DNA of 7,123 nt from Nitriliruptoraceae bacterium (GTDB taxonomy: Bacteria > Actinomycetota > Nitriliruptoria > Nitriliruptorales > Nitriliruptoraceae): contig SLLJ01000365.1 in the NCBI GenBank assembly GCA_007134165.1, positions 1-7,123 on the forward strand, written 5' to 3'. Position numbers and translations under genes: made by a program. The first letter of the stretch is position 1. Each line of letters starts with the position of its first letter. This document shows, piece by piece, positions 1-6,068 of the stretch. The notes below the pieces were generated by a model. It made no database searches, had not been told where the DNA came from, and worked only from the letters and a program-made list of their open reading frames with translations.

Positions 1-795
1 CACGGCAGCGGCGGCGCAGTGCAGCCATACCCCCGGCGGCATGCTCGGTGGCGGGGCGGGGCGCACGCGGGACTGCAGGCCGGCCGCGACCTCGGCGGCG
101 ACGCGGGCGCCGGCCGCCGGTGGCAACGCGCCAAGCCGGCGGAGGGTCTCGCGCAGCGTGGCGTAGTCGGCGGCCGACAGGCGGCTGACGTCGAGGCTGG
201 CCGTGTAGGCCTCTGCGCCGGGGGGCGGCGCGAAGCGTTCTGCCCTCGCCCGCTCACGACCAGTGCGCTCGCGCACCACCAGCGTGCCGGCGGCGAGGTC
301 ACCCAGGCGCTGGCCCCGGGCGGTCACCAGCGAGGTGACCACCGCGCCGGCACCCAGCGTGCCGAGCAGTTCGAACACTCCGAGCAGGGCGCGGATGGTC
401 GCGTGCCGCAGACCGATCGGAGCGCCCTCCACGGTCACCACCCGCAGCCCCAGCGCGCTCTTGCCCGGGGTCCGTCCGCGGGTGAGCGTCTCGAAGCCGA
501 TCGGGTAGCCGAACTGCAGCGCGAAGGCGAACAACAGCAGCAGGGCCAGGCCGAGCCAGCCAGGCACGAAGCCCGAGACGCCAAGGATCCCCTCGGCCAC
601 GGCGATGAGCAGCAGCCCGGCCACGACCACGGTCAGGTCGACCAACGCCGCCAGCGCGCGGGTTCCGACGGTGGCGGTCTCGAGGTCGAGTGGCACCGCA
701 TCAGGCGTGACGACCGCCCCGCGAGAAGGGCCGACGGTCGCGCCGGAGGCCGGACCGGCGCTCGGGCGCGCGGTGCCCGGCGGGGGGTGGACCAC
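1..795 (-). CDS. RDD family integral membrane protein (3' end outside window)
   Basis: 265 codons are visible and the frame is still open at the window edge, so the C-terminus is missing. The first ~30 residues are Pro/Gly/Ala-rich. They are followed by a conserved-looking stretch (PDAVPLDLETATVGTRALA, about residues 31-49) leading into the RDD domain. Hydrophobic segments lie at about 47-68, 78-97 and 137-158. Between them is the polar motif TRGRTPGKSALGLRVV (about 105-120), typical of RDD proteins, and GQRLGDLAAGTLVVRE (about 161-176) ends the domain. After that comes a soluble tail of at least 90 residues. The start is GTG at 795-793, chosen because AGGAG lies 8 bases upstream on the minus strand and the next gene diverges there. 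RDD proteins are small membrane proteins; some have been proposed to transport ions or small solutes, but no substrate can be read here. It is divergent from the SpoIIM-family gene. Family assignment is firm; function is unknown. Confidence 0.9.
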   Translation of the reverse strand, partial: MVHPPPGTARPSAGPASGATVGPSRGAVVTPDAVPLDLETATVGTRALAALVDLTVVVAGLLLIAVAEGILGVSGFVPGWLGLALLLLFAFALQFGYPIGFETLTRGRTPGKSALGLRVVTVEGAPIGLRHATIRALLGVFELLGTLGAGAVVTSLVTARGQRLGDLAAGTLVVRERTGRERARAERFAPPPGAEAYTASLDVSRLSAADYATLRETLRRLGALPPAAGARVAAEVAAGLQSRVRPAPPPSMPPGVWLHCAAAAV

Positions 796-800
796 CTCGA

Positions 801-808
801 CGTCTCCT
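801..808 (-). promoter_or_regulatory. Ribosome binding site of the RDD gene
   Basis: The minus strand reads TAGGAGAC at 808-801. Its AGGAG core is 8 bases before the GTG at 795. This is the clearest Shine-Dalgarno sequence in the window and is the main reason for choosing that start. Confidence 0.7.
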
Positions 809-830
809 ACACTGCGGCCCGCACCGTACC

Positions 831-835
831 GGGGG
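831..835 (+). promoter_or_regulatory. Possible ribosome binding site before the ACG start
   Basis: GGGGG at 831-835 lies 7 bases before ACG 843, an appropriate Shine-Dalgarno distance. In DNA this GC-rich a G-run is weak evidence, but it is the only candidate placed correctly for the N-terminus the family predicts. Confidence 0.3.
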
Positions 836-842
836 TCGCGCC

Positions 843-1886
843 ACGGATCTCGACGGCTTCATCAGCACCAACCAGCCGGTCTGGGACCGCCTCGAAACGC
901 TCGTGCGCCGGGCCGGACCGGACCCCGGTCGGCTGGCGGGCGGCGAGCTCGAGGAACTCGTGCGCCTGCATCTGCGCACCTCGTCTCACCTGTCGACCAC
1001 CCGCACCCTGTACGGCGACCCGGCACTGTCCCGACAGTTGAGCAGCCTGGTCGCCCGCTCGTCGGCGCTGGTGCACGGGTCGCGTTCTCGCAGCTGGGCG
1101 ACGCTGCGCCGAGGGCTGACCGAGACCTTCCCGGCCGCGGTCTGGCACGCCCGGTGGCCGATCGCGGCCAGTGCGGCGGTGTTTGCGCTCAGCGCGCTGC
1201 TGGTGGGTGTGTGGCTGGCGACCACGCCCGCAGCTTACGAGGCGGCGATGCCCAGCGAGGTGCGCGAGTCCTACCTCGAACGCGACTTCGAGGCCTACTA
1301 CTCCTCGGAGCCGGGAACCACCTTCGCGGCCCGGGTGTTCACCAACAACGCGGCAGTCGGCGGGCTGGCCTTCGCAGCCGGGGTCGGCTTCGGCGTGCCC
1401 ACGGTGTTGGTGCTGATACTCAACGGGGTCAACGTCGGGATCGCGGCCGGGATGTTCCACGCCGCCGGCGACGCCGGCCGGTTCTGGGGGCTGATCCTGC
1501 CCCACGGGCTGCTGGAGCTGACCGCAGTGTTCGTCGCCGGCGGGGTGGGCCTGCGTCTGGGCTGGGCGCTGATCGCGCCCGGGGACCGTCGGCGCCGCGA
1601 CGCGCTGGCCGAGGAGGCGCGCCGCGCGGTGGTGGTCGTGATCGGCCTGGTGGCGGTGTTCGCGGTGGCGGGGGTGGTCGAGGCGTTCGTGACCCCGGCG
1701 CCGTGGCCGACCTGGGCGCGGGTGGGTACCGGGGTGGTGGTGTGGCTGGCGGTGTCGGTGCCGGTCGTGCTTGCCGGCCGGCGGGCGGCCACCCGGGGGC
1801 TGACCGGCGCGCCGGGCGAGCAGCCCCTCCCGGCTCGGGAGGCGGCACCGGGTCACAGCAGCCCACGGGCCTTGACGTCGAGGTAG
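843..1886 (+). CDS. SpoIIM/DUF95-family membrane protein (stage II sporulation protein M-like), start uncertain
   Basis: About 347 aa if translation begins at ACG 843, or 327 aa from the first standard start, GTG 903. The longer form is preferred because TDLDGFISTNQPVWDRLETL, coded at 843-902, looks like the usual N-terminus of actinobacterial members (M-D-L-D-x-F/Y ... W-x-x-L-E-x-L). Using residue numbers from 843, a helical cytoplasmic region to about 103 is followed by about five membrane segments (104-125, 172-194, 214-238, 262-282, 297-313). Family motifs are visible: FTNN at 166-169, ILNGVNVG at 192-199 and LPHGLLEL at 219-226. SpoIIM in Bacillus belongs to the DMP complex that drives septal membrane migration during engulfment; distant members like this one occur in non-sporulating actinobacteria and their role is not established. 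The gene is divergent from RDD, convergent with the operon, and overlaps the DUF58 gene by 34 bp at 1853-1886. Confidence 0.9.
   Translation, partial: TDLDGFISTNQPVWDRLETLVRRAGPDPGRLAGGELEELVRLHLRTSSHLSTTRTLYGDPALSRQLSSLVARSSALVHGSRSRSWATLRRGLTETFPAAVWHARWPIAASAAVFALSALLVGVWLATTPAAYEAAMPSEVRESYLERDFEAYYSSEPGTTFAARVFTNNAAVGGLAFAAGVGFGVPTVLVLILNGVNVGIAAGMFHAAGDAGRFWGLILPHGLLELTAVFVAGGVGLRLGWALIAPGDRRRRDALAEEARRAVVVVIGLVAVFAVAGVVEAFVTPAPWPTWARVGTGVVVWLAVSVPVVLAGRRAATRGLTGAPGEQPLPAREAAPGHSSPRALTSR
1796..1842 (-). terminator. Tandem hairpins after the DUF58 stop codon, probable terminator of the minus-strand operon
   Basis: A perfect 7-bp stem with a 3-base loop (CCTCCCG, loop GCT, CGGGAGG) occupies 1826-1842, starting 10 bases past the DUF58 stop codon (1855-1853) in the direction of operon transcription. 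Immediately beyond is a second inverted repeat, GGGGCTG at 1796-1802 pairing with CAGCCCC at 1821-1827, whose loop contains the 12-base palindrome CCGGCGCGCCGG (1804-1815). The two stems share two bases and so are alternatives. No U-tract follows, as is common for actinobacterial terminator-like hairpins. The structure lies within the 3' coding part of the SpoIIM-family gene, 44 or more bases before its stop, so it would also be present in that mRNA. Confidence 0.5.
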
Positions 1887-3220
1887 ACGTCGACCAGGTC
1901 CCCGGGAAGCTGTCCGGGCAGCGCGTCCACCACGACCGCACCGGCCCCACGCAACCGGGCGGCGGCCCGCTCACGCTCGGCGTGCACAGCGATCGCCGCC
2001 GCGGCGCGGTAGGCGTCACCGGCGCGGTGCACCGGCCCGGCGCACAGCGCCGCGACCGCCGGATCACGGACCGAGGCCACCACCACCGCGTGCTCGCGGG
2101 TCACCAGCGGCAGGGCCGGCAGCAGCGTCTCCTGCACGGCTTCGGCAGCCAACTCCGTGACTACGACCAGCAGTGCCCGTCGGCGGAAGCGCGCCAGGGT
2201 CTCGCGAAAGGCATCCCGGTAGCCGCTCTCGGCCAGCTCGGGTTCGAGCTGATGCATCGCCCCCGACAACCGGCGCAGCTGTCCCGCGTCGCGGCGGGGG
2301 GCGATCACCTGCTGCACCCGGGCACCGAAGGCGATCATTCCGATGCGGTCACCCAGCCGGGTGGCCACCGTCGCCAGCGCGAGGGTCGCGTCCATGCCGT
2401 GGTCCAGTCGCGGCACCCCGTCAACCAGGCCCGCCACCACCCGGCCGGTGTCGAGCAGCACGACCACGCGCTGGTTGCGCTCGGCCCGGTAGGTTCGTAC
2501 GACCGGATGGCCGGCGCGGGCGGTCGCCGCCCAGTCGACGTGCCGGACCTCGTCGCCCTGCACGTACTCGCGCAGGGCCTCGAACTCGGTGCCGCCTCCC
2601 CGACCCCGCACCGAGCGCAGCCCCTGGTCGAGGATCCGGGCGCGACGTAGCCGCAGCAGCGCCGCCTCACGGGAGCGGAAGCTGGGATGAACCTCGAGGC
2701 GGCCGGGCAGCGACCGTTCCGCCTGTCGCACGGCCAGTCCCCAGGGTCCCTCGACCCGCATCGTCACCGCGGTGGGCCGGAAGGTCCCGCGTCGGGTCGG
2801 GGTCAGGCTCGCCGTGGCGTGGACCCGCCCGGTGGGGGGCACGGTGATCTGCACCCGACGGTCCGAGGCTCCCAGTGACGGCGCGAGCTCGTCGGCCAGG
2901 GCGACGCGCAGCGCACGATCCAAGGGGTTGCGCAGCGTCCAGCCGACGCTCGCCGTGGCATCCAGGGGCACCACGGCCGGCAGATCGCGGGCCAGCCCCA
3001 CTCGCCAGGGGGCGGGCGCCCGCCAGCCGTCGACCGCCACGAGCAGCAGGACCACCCCGACCACGACCACGCCGGGCAACGGCGCGGGGGCGGCCAGGAC
3101 GGCGAGCCCGGCGACGGCGAGCAGCCCCGCGGCCCGCCCGGTGGGCACGGGGATGTTCGCCGACCACCAGCGGCGCGTGCCCCGCGCGGGTGGGGCCGCC
3201 GGACGGGGTTCGTCGCTCAC
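1853..3220 (-). CDS. DUF58 protein with degenerate von Willebrand A domain, MoxR partner
   Basis: 455 aa. A basic N-terminus with paired tryptophans (RRWWS, 16-20) is followed by two adjacent hydrophobic segments at about 28-45 and 48-63, so the protein is probably anchored by a membrane hairpin. Residues ~75-180 resemble the beta-rich region typical of the family. The DUF58 signature is very clear at ~209-253: GGTEFEALREYVQGDEVRHVDW, then TARAGHPVVRTYRAER. (The signature is coded around 2593-2460.) A vWA-like fold follows, with VVVLLDTGR at 252-260 where a complete MIDAS motif would read DxSxS. The C-terminal LDVKARGLL is also typical of the family. Genes of this family nearly always follow a moxR gene, and the protein is thought to be the vWA adaptor of the ATPase. 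The GTG start at 3220 overlaps the MoxR stop as GTGA, indicating translational coupling. The 3' end overlaps the convergent SpoIIM-family gene. Confidence 0.95.
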   Translation of the reverse strand: MSDEPRPAAPPARGTRRWWSANIPVPTGRAAGLLAVAGLAVLAAPAPLPGVVVVGVVLLLVAVDGWRAPAPWRVGLARDLPAVVPLDATASVGWTLRNPLDRALRVALADELAPSLGASDRRVQITVPPTGRVHATASLTPTRRGTFRPTAVTMRVEGPWGLAVRQAERSLPGRLEVHPSFRSREAALLRLRRARILDQGLRSVRGRGGGTEFEALREYVQGDEVRHVDWAATARAGHPVVRTYRAERNQRVVVLLDTGRVVAGLVDGVPRLDHGMDATLALATVATRLGDRIGMIAFGARVQQVIAPRRDAGQLRRLSGAMHQLEPELAESGYRDAFRETLARFRRRALLVVVTELAAEAVQETLLPALPLVTREHAVVVASVRDPAVAALCAGPVHRAGDAYRAAAAIAVHAERERAAARLRGAGAVVVDALPGQLPGDLVDVYLDVKARGLL

Positions 3221-4275
3221 CGCGGGACCGGCACGCTGGCGAGCAGACCATCGAGCACCCCGTCCGCGGTCAGCCCCTCGAGTTCGAGTTCGGGGCGCAA
3301 CTGCAGACGGTGACGGAAGGTGGGCTTGACCATCGCCTTGACCTCGTCGGGAGTGACGAAGCTCCGGCCCGACAGCCAGGCCCAGGCCTTCGCGGCGTGC
3401 AGGAGCATCGCCGCCCCGCGGGGTGACACCCCGAGGTCGACCGCAGGGGCGGTGCGGGTCGCGCGAGCGAGGTCGACGACGTAGTCGCGCACGACCGGCT
3501 CACAGCGGATCGCACGCACCGCGTCGCGCGCGACGGCGAGCTCGTCAGGGCCGGCCACCGGCCGGACCGCGTCGAGCCCCGTGGCCGCGACGTCGGAGCC
3601 GCGGTCGTGGCGAGCGAGAACCTCCTGCTCCTGCTCCCGGGTCGGGTAGGGCACCAGCAGTTTGAACAGGAACCGGTCGAGCTGCGCCTCGGGCAGCGGG
3701 TAGGTGCCCTCCTGCTCGACCGGATTCTGGGTCGCCACCACCAGGAAGGGATCGGGCAGCAGGTGCCGCGTCCCGTCGACCGACACCTGCCGCTCCTGCA
3801 TGGCTTCGAGCAGAGCAGCCTGCGTACGCGCCGGGGTGCGGTTGATCTCGTCGGCGAGCAGCAGGTTGGTGAACACCGGCCCGCGGCGGAAGCGGAAGCC
3901 GGTGCCCTCGGCATCGAGGATGGTCTGGCCGGTGACATCCGAGGGCATCAGGTCGGGGGTGAACTGCACCCTGGTCGAGGCCAGCTCCAGCGCGCCCGCC
4001 AGCGTGGTGACCAGCAGAGTCTTGGCCACCCCCGGCACCCCCTCGAGCAGGACGTGGCCGCGGACGAGCAGGGCCGCGACCAGCCCGCTGACCACCCCGT
4101 CCTGGCCGACCACGACGGTGGCGATCTCCTTGCGCAGCGCGGTCAGCGCCGCTCGGGCCGCTTCCTGCTCTGCCGGGACCGCTGCCCCCGCCCCGGCGGG
4201 CGGAGGTGGAGGTCCCGGCGCGGCGGGCGGCCCCGACGGCGCGTCAGGGACGTGCTGGTCAGCAGAGGAGGTCAC
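3217..4275 (-). CDS. MoxR-type AAA+ ATPase (MoxR2-like)
   Basis: 352 aa, close to the usual length plus an N-terminal extension. Residues 1-35 are a Pro/Ala-rich, probably disordered leader. The ATPase core is intact: Walker A GVPGVAKT at 79-86, Walker B LLLADEINR at 138-146, sensor 1 ATQNP at 181-185, the LPEAQLDRF block with its likely arginine finger at 194-202, and sensor 2 SPRG at 284-287 in the C-terminal lid. All residues needed for ATP binding and hydrolysis are present. MoxR proteins form hexamers and are believed to act as chaperones that activate or assemble protein complexes together with vWA-domain partners. The partner here is the DUF58 protein encoded next, overlapping by 4 bases. 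The start is GTG 4275, supported by GGAG seven bases upstream. The gene is separated from DUF4350 by 36 bp, the only gap inside the operon. By synteny it matches mycobacterial moxR2 (recalled, not searched). Confidence 0.96.
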   Translation of the reverse strand: MTSSADQHVPDAPSGPPAAPGPPPPPAGAGAAVPAEQEAARAALTALRKEIATVVVGQDGVVSGLVAALLVRGHVLLEGVPGVAKTLLVTTLAGALELASTRVQFTPDLMPSDVTGQTILDAEGTGFRFRRGPVFTNLLLADEINRTPARTQAALLEAMQERQVSVDGTRHLLPDPFLVVATQNPVEQEGTYPLPEAQLDRFLFKLLVPYPTREQEQEVLARHDRGSDVAATGLDAVRPVAGPDELAVARDAVRAIRCEPVVRDYVVDLARATRTAPAVDLGVSPRGAAMLLHAAKAWAWLSGRSFVTPDEVKAMVKPTFRHRLQLRPELELEGLTADGVLDGLLASVPVPR

Positions 4276-4311
4276 GGGGCACTCCGATCGTGGCCGGGGA
4301 TGATGTCAGGC
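4276..4311 (-). promoter_or_regulatory. 36-bp gap with the MoxR ribosome binding site
   Basis: This is the only non-overlapping junction within the operon. The minus strand reads GGAG seven bases before the MoxR GTG, so the ATPase has its own Shine-Dalgarno site while its neighbours rely on GTGA overlaps. A CTGACA near the upstream end resembles a -35 box, but no -10 sits at a correct distance, so I do not call a promoter here. Confidence 0.5.
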
Positions 4312-5436
4312 TCACCGCAGGTCGTGGTCGCCGGTTCCAGGTGTGAGGCGGGAACCCAACACGTGCACGGCACGGGCGATCCCGACCAGCGTCTGGTCGT
4401 CGGGCACGGGGGTGTCGGTCAGGGCGGTGAGGGTCAGGCGCGCGTCGGTGCCGGTACGCCGCGCGGCCAGGACGGCGAGGTCCTCGGCGTCGAGATCGAC
4501 GGCGAGCCCGAGCGCACGGGCGGTACGGCGCCGCGCGTCGGCGCGCAACCGGCGGGCGGCGGTGTCCCGATCGCCGGCACGCTGAAGCAGTTCACCGACC
4601 GACACGGCCAACTCGGATGCCGGGAGCACCGGAGGCAGCGACTCGGGGACCGGCGGTCCGAACCGCCGGGCGCGGGCGATCAGTCCCACCAGCAGCGCGA
4701 CGAGCAGGACCAGACCGGCCTGCCACACCCGCGGGGCGACCAGATCCAGCAGCGAGGTGTCGCCCTCCCCGACGGGCGGGCGGGGCACGACCACCAACCG
4801 GTCGCCGGGCGCGGGGCCGAGCAGGGCGGCGGCCAGCACCGCGTTGTCGGCCCGGCCGAGCCGAGCGTTGACGAACACGTCAGGGCTGCCGATCGCCACG
4901 ATCTTCCCCTGGTCCTCGGAGCGGACGACCAGCCAGGCGATCCCGTCGTCGATCTCCCCGCAGGACCCGTCGGCTTCAGCGGGCACCTGCAGCCCGTTCC
5001 AGGCCGGCTGCGCGACCTGCTCCACCGGGCCGACCAGCCCGTCGGGGTCACACGCGAGCTCACGCTCGGTGGTTCCGAAGCCACCCAGTGGGTCGTCGAC
5101 GCCGACCAGGTCGTGCAACGGCGAGGTGGTGCCGGCCACGATCAGGGTGCCGCCGTCACGGACCCAGGCGAGCAGCGCCTCGCGGCGGTCGGTCCCGAGC
5201 CGGTCCACGGGAACGAAGACGCGCGTGGCGGCGTCGCCGGGGGGATCCAGGGACACCACCACCTCGACGTCGACGGATCGCAGCAGGTCGACCACGCCCC
5301 GCAGCCCGTCCGGACCCACACCGTCCGGGGCATAGGGCACGTCCGAGGCCGGCGCGGACAGCACCGCCACCACGACCAGCGACGCTGCGGCCGCGACCAG
5401 CCACGGCCACCGACGGGAGCGACGGGACGCGCTCAC
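4312..5436 (-). CDS. DUF4350 membrane protein
   Basis: 374 aa. A basic leader (RRSRRWPW) precedes the first membrane segment at about 11-29. An extracytoplasmic domain of ~205 residues follows. It contains a block (~41-102) like the family's Rossmann-type core, GPDGLRGVVDLLRSVDVEV ... LLAWVRDGGTLIVAG, and a later GKIVAIGSPDVFVN (177-190). Residues 238-254 form the second membrane segment, leading into a cytoplasmic tail with the characteristic RFGPPVPE (258-265) and a helical Arg-rich part, LRADARRRTARALGL (297-311). The only two cysteines, C129 and C159, both lie in the extracytoplasmic domain. Start GTG 5436 overlaps the DUF4129 stop as GTGA. The biochemical role of the family is unknown; its constant placement between DUF4129 and MoxR suggests it is part of, or a client of, the same membrane assembly. 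Confidence 0.88.
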   Translation of the reverse strand: MSASRRSRRWPWLVAAAASLVVVAVLSAPASDVPYAPDGVGPDGLRGVVDLLRSVDVEVVVSLDPPGDAATRVFVPVDRLGTDRREALLAWVRDGGTLIVAGTTSPLHDLVGVDDPLGGFGTTERELACDPDGLVGPVEQVAQPAWNGLQVPAEADGSCGEIDDGIAWLVVRSEDQGKIVAIGSPDVFVNARLGRADNAVLAAALLGPAPGDRLVVVPRPPVGEGDTSLLDLVAPRVWQAGLVLLVALLVGLIARARRFGPPVPESLPPVLPASELAVSVGELLQRAGDRDTAARRLRADARRRTARALGLAVDLDAEDLAVLAARRTGTDARLTLTALTDTPVPDDQTLVGIARAVHVLGSRLTPGTGDHDLR

Positions 5437-6068
5437 CCCACACCCGCGGTGACGGCGACGCCCAGCGCCTCCTGGACATCGTGCAGGCAGCCGCGAACCC
5501 GCGCGATGTCCTCATCGTCGGCCGGCTTCCGCCCGTACCAGACGGCCTCGAAGCGCCGGCCGGCGTCCCGGATGTCGGCGGCCAGGGCCGGCAGCGCCGC
5601 CGGCAGCTCGCGTTCGAGCTCGCGGACCGTACGGCCGGGCCGGTCCTCGATCCGGCCCGAGACGGCCAACTGCGTCACCAGCGCGGCGTAGTAGCTTCGC
5701 ACGGCCTGGTCACGCCGTCCGGCAGCCAGATGGGCATCTGCTGCGTCCTGCCACTGAGCGACCGTGCGCCGCTCGACGCCGGTGGCCTGGTCGGGACGGG
5801 CCGGGTCGCGGCGGGCCCCACGGGTCCAGCGCCACACCGCCACCAGCAGCACCAGCGTGCCGAGCAGCACCAGCACCCAAGCGGTGGTCGTCGACCCACC
5901 GACCAGGCCGATCAGCCGCCACAGCACCTCGGCGAGCGCATCACGCAGGGCGGCGAGCACACGGTCGACCAGTCCCTCCGCGGCGGGGTCCCGGTAGGGC
6001 GGGCGCGAGAGCAACTCGCGGGCCAACTCACGCAGTTGCGCCGGGTCGTGGGCCAGTCGGTCGGTCAC
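5433..6068 (-). CDS. DUF4129 single-pass membrane protein
   Basis: 211 aa. The N-terminal ~50 residues are helical and predicted extracytoplasmic (RLAHDPAQLRELARELLSRP, then residues 30-50). One membrane segment lies at ~62-79, followed by WRWTRGARRD on the cytoplasmic side. The DUF4129 domain occupies ~105-200. Visible family features are AADAHLAAGRRDQAVRSYYA (109-128), the LVTQLAVSGRI stretch (130-140), RPGRTVRELEREL (143-155) and FEAVWYGRKPA (173-183). The fold resembles a small helical repeat and is probably a protein-interaction module; no catalytic residues are evident. The start is GTG 6068, which makes a GTGA overlap with the upstream stop at 6065. A longer reading from 6368 is possible in frame but would lie wholly over the upstream membrane gene and encodes low-complexity residues. 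No strong Shine-Dalgarno is seen, consistent with translational coupling. Confidence 0.9.
   Translation of the reverse strand: MTDRLAHDPAQLRELARELLSRPPYRDPAAEGLVDRVLAALRDALAEVLWRLIGLVGGSTTTAWVLVLLGTLVLLVAVWRWTRGARRDPARPDQATGVERRTVAQWQDAADAHLAAGRRDQAVRSYYAALVTQLAVSGRIEDRPGRTVRELERELPAALPALAADIRDAGRRFEAVWYGRKPADDEDIARVRGCLHDVQEALGVAVTAGVG

Larger units (their letters stand above)
796..842. promoter_or_regulatory. Divergent promoter region between RDD and SpoIIM-family genes
   Basis: About 47 bp separate the two divergent coding regions. On the plus strand, TACACT at 808-813 fits the actinobacterial TANNNT -10 pattern and would start transcription near 819-821. On the minus strand, TACGGT (positions 828-823) also fits TANNNT, with a weak -35-like TCGAGA 19 bases upstream (853-848, inside the SpoIIM-family coding region). 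No convincing -35 is seen for the plus-strand promoter. A small inverted repeat, GCGG-C-CCGC, at 814-822 sits between the two -10 candidates. The two promoters would overlap, so the genes may be expressed in a mutually dependent way. This is pattern matching on short motifs. Confidence 0.35.

Noticed and set aside
19..1041. 340-codon open frame on the plus strand
   Set aside because: It lies opposite the RDD gene and continues into the SpoIIM-family gene in the wrong frame. The RDD motif on the minus strand decides the matter.
807..1856. 349-codon open frame on the minus strand
   Set aside because: It is antisense to the SpoIIM-family gene and its translation is His/Arg/Pro-rich low complexity. 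The plus-strand family motifs FTNN and LPHGLLEL are convincing.
843..1886. Evidence for endospore formation from a SpoIIM-family gene
   Set aside because: SpoIIM/DUF95 proteins are common in non-sporulating actinobacteria at this locus. No other sporulation gene is present in the window.
605..2650. 681-codon open frame on the plus strand
   Set aside because: It crosses the RDD, SpoIIM-family and DUF58 genes in another frame, its translation is Arg/Gly-rich low complexity with no family resemblance, and it follows from lack of stop codons in very GC-rich DNA.
3607..5691. 694-codon open frame on the plus strand
   Set aside because: It is antisense to MoxR, DUF4350 and DUF4129, which have clear motifs. 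Its translation is rich in Gly, Arg, Gln and His and has no recognisable domain.
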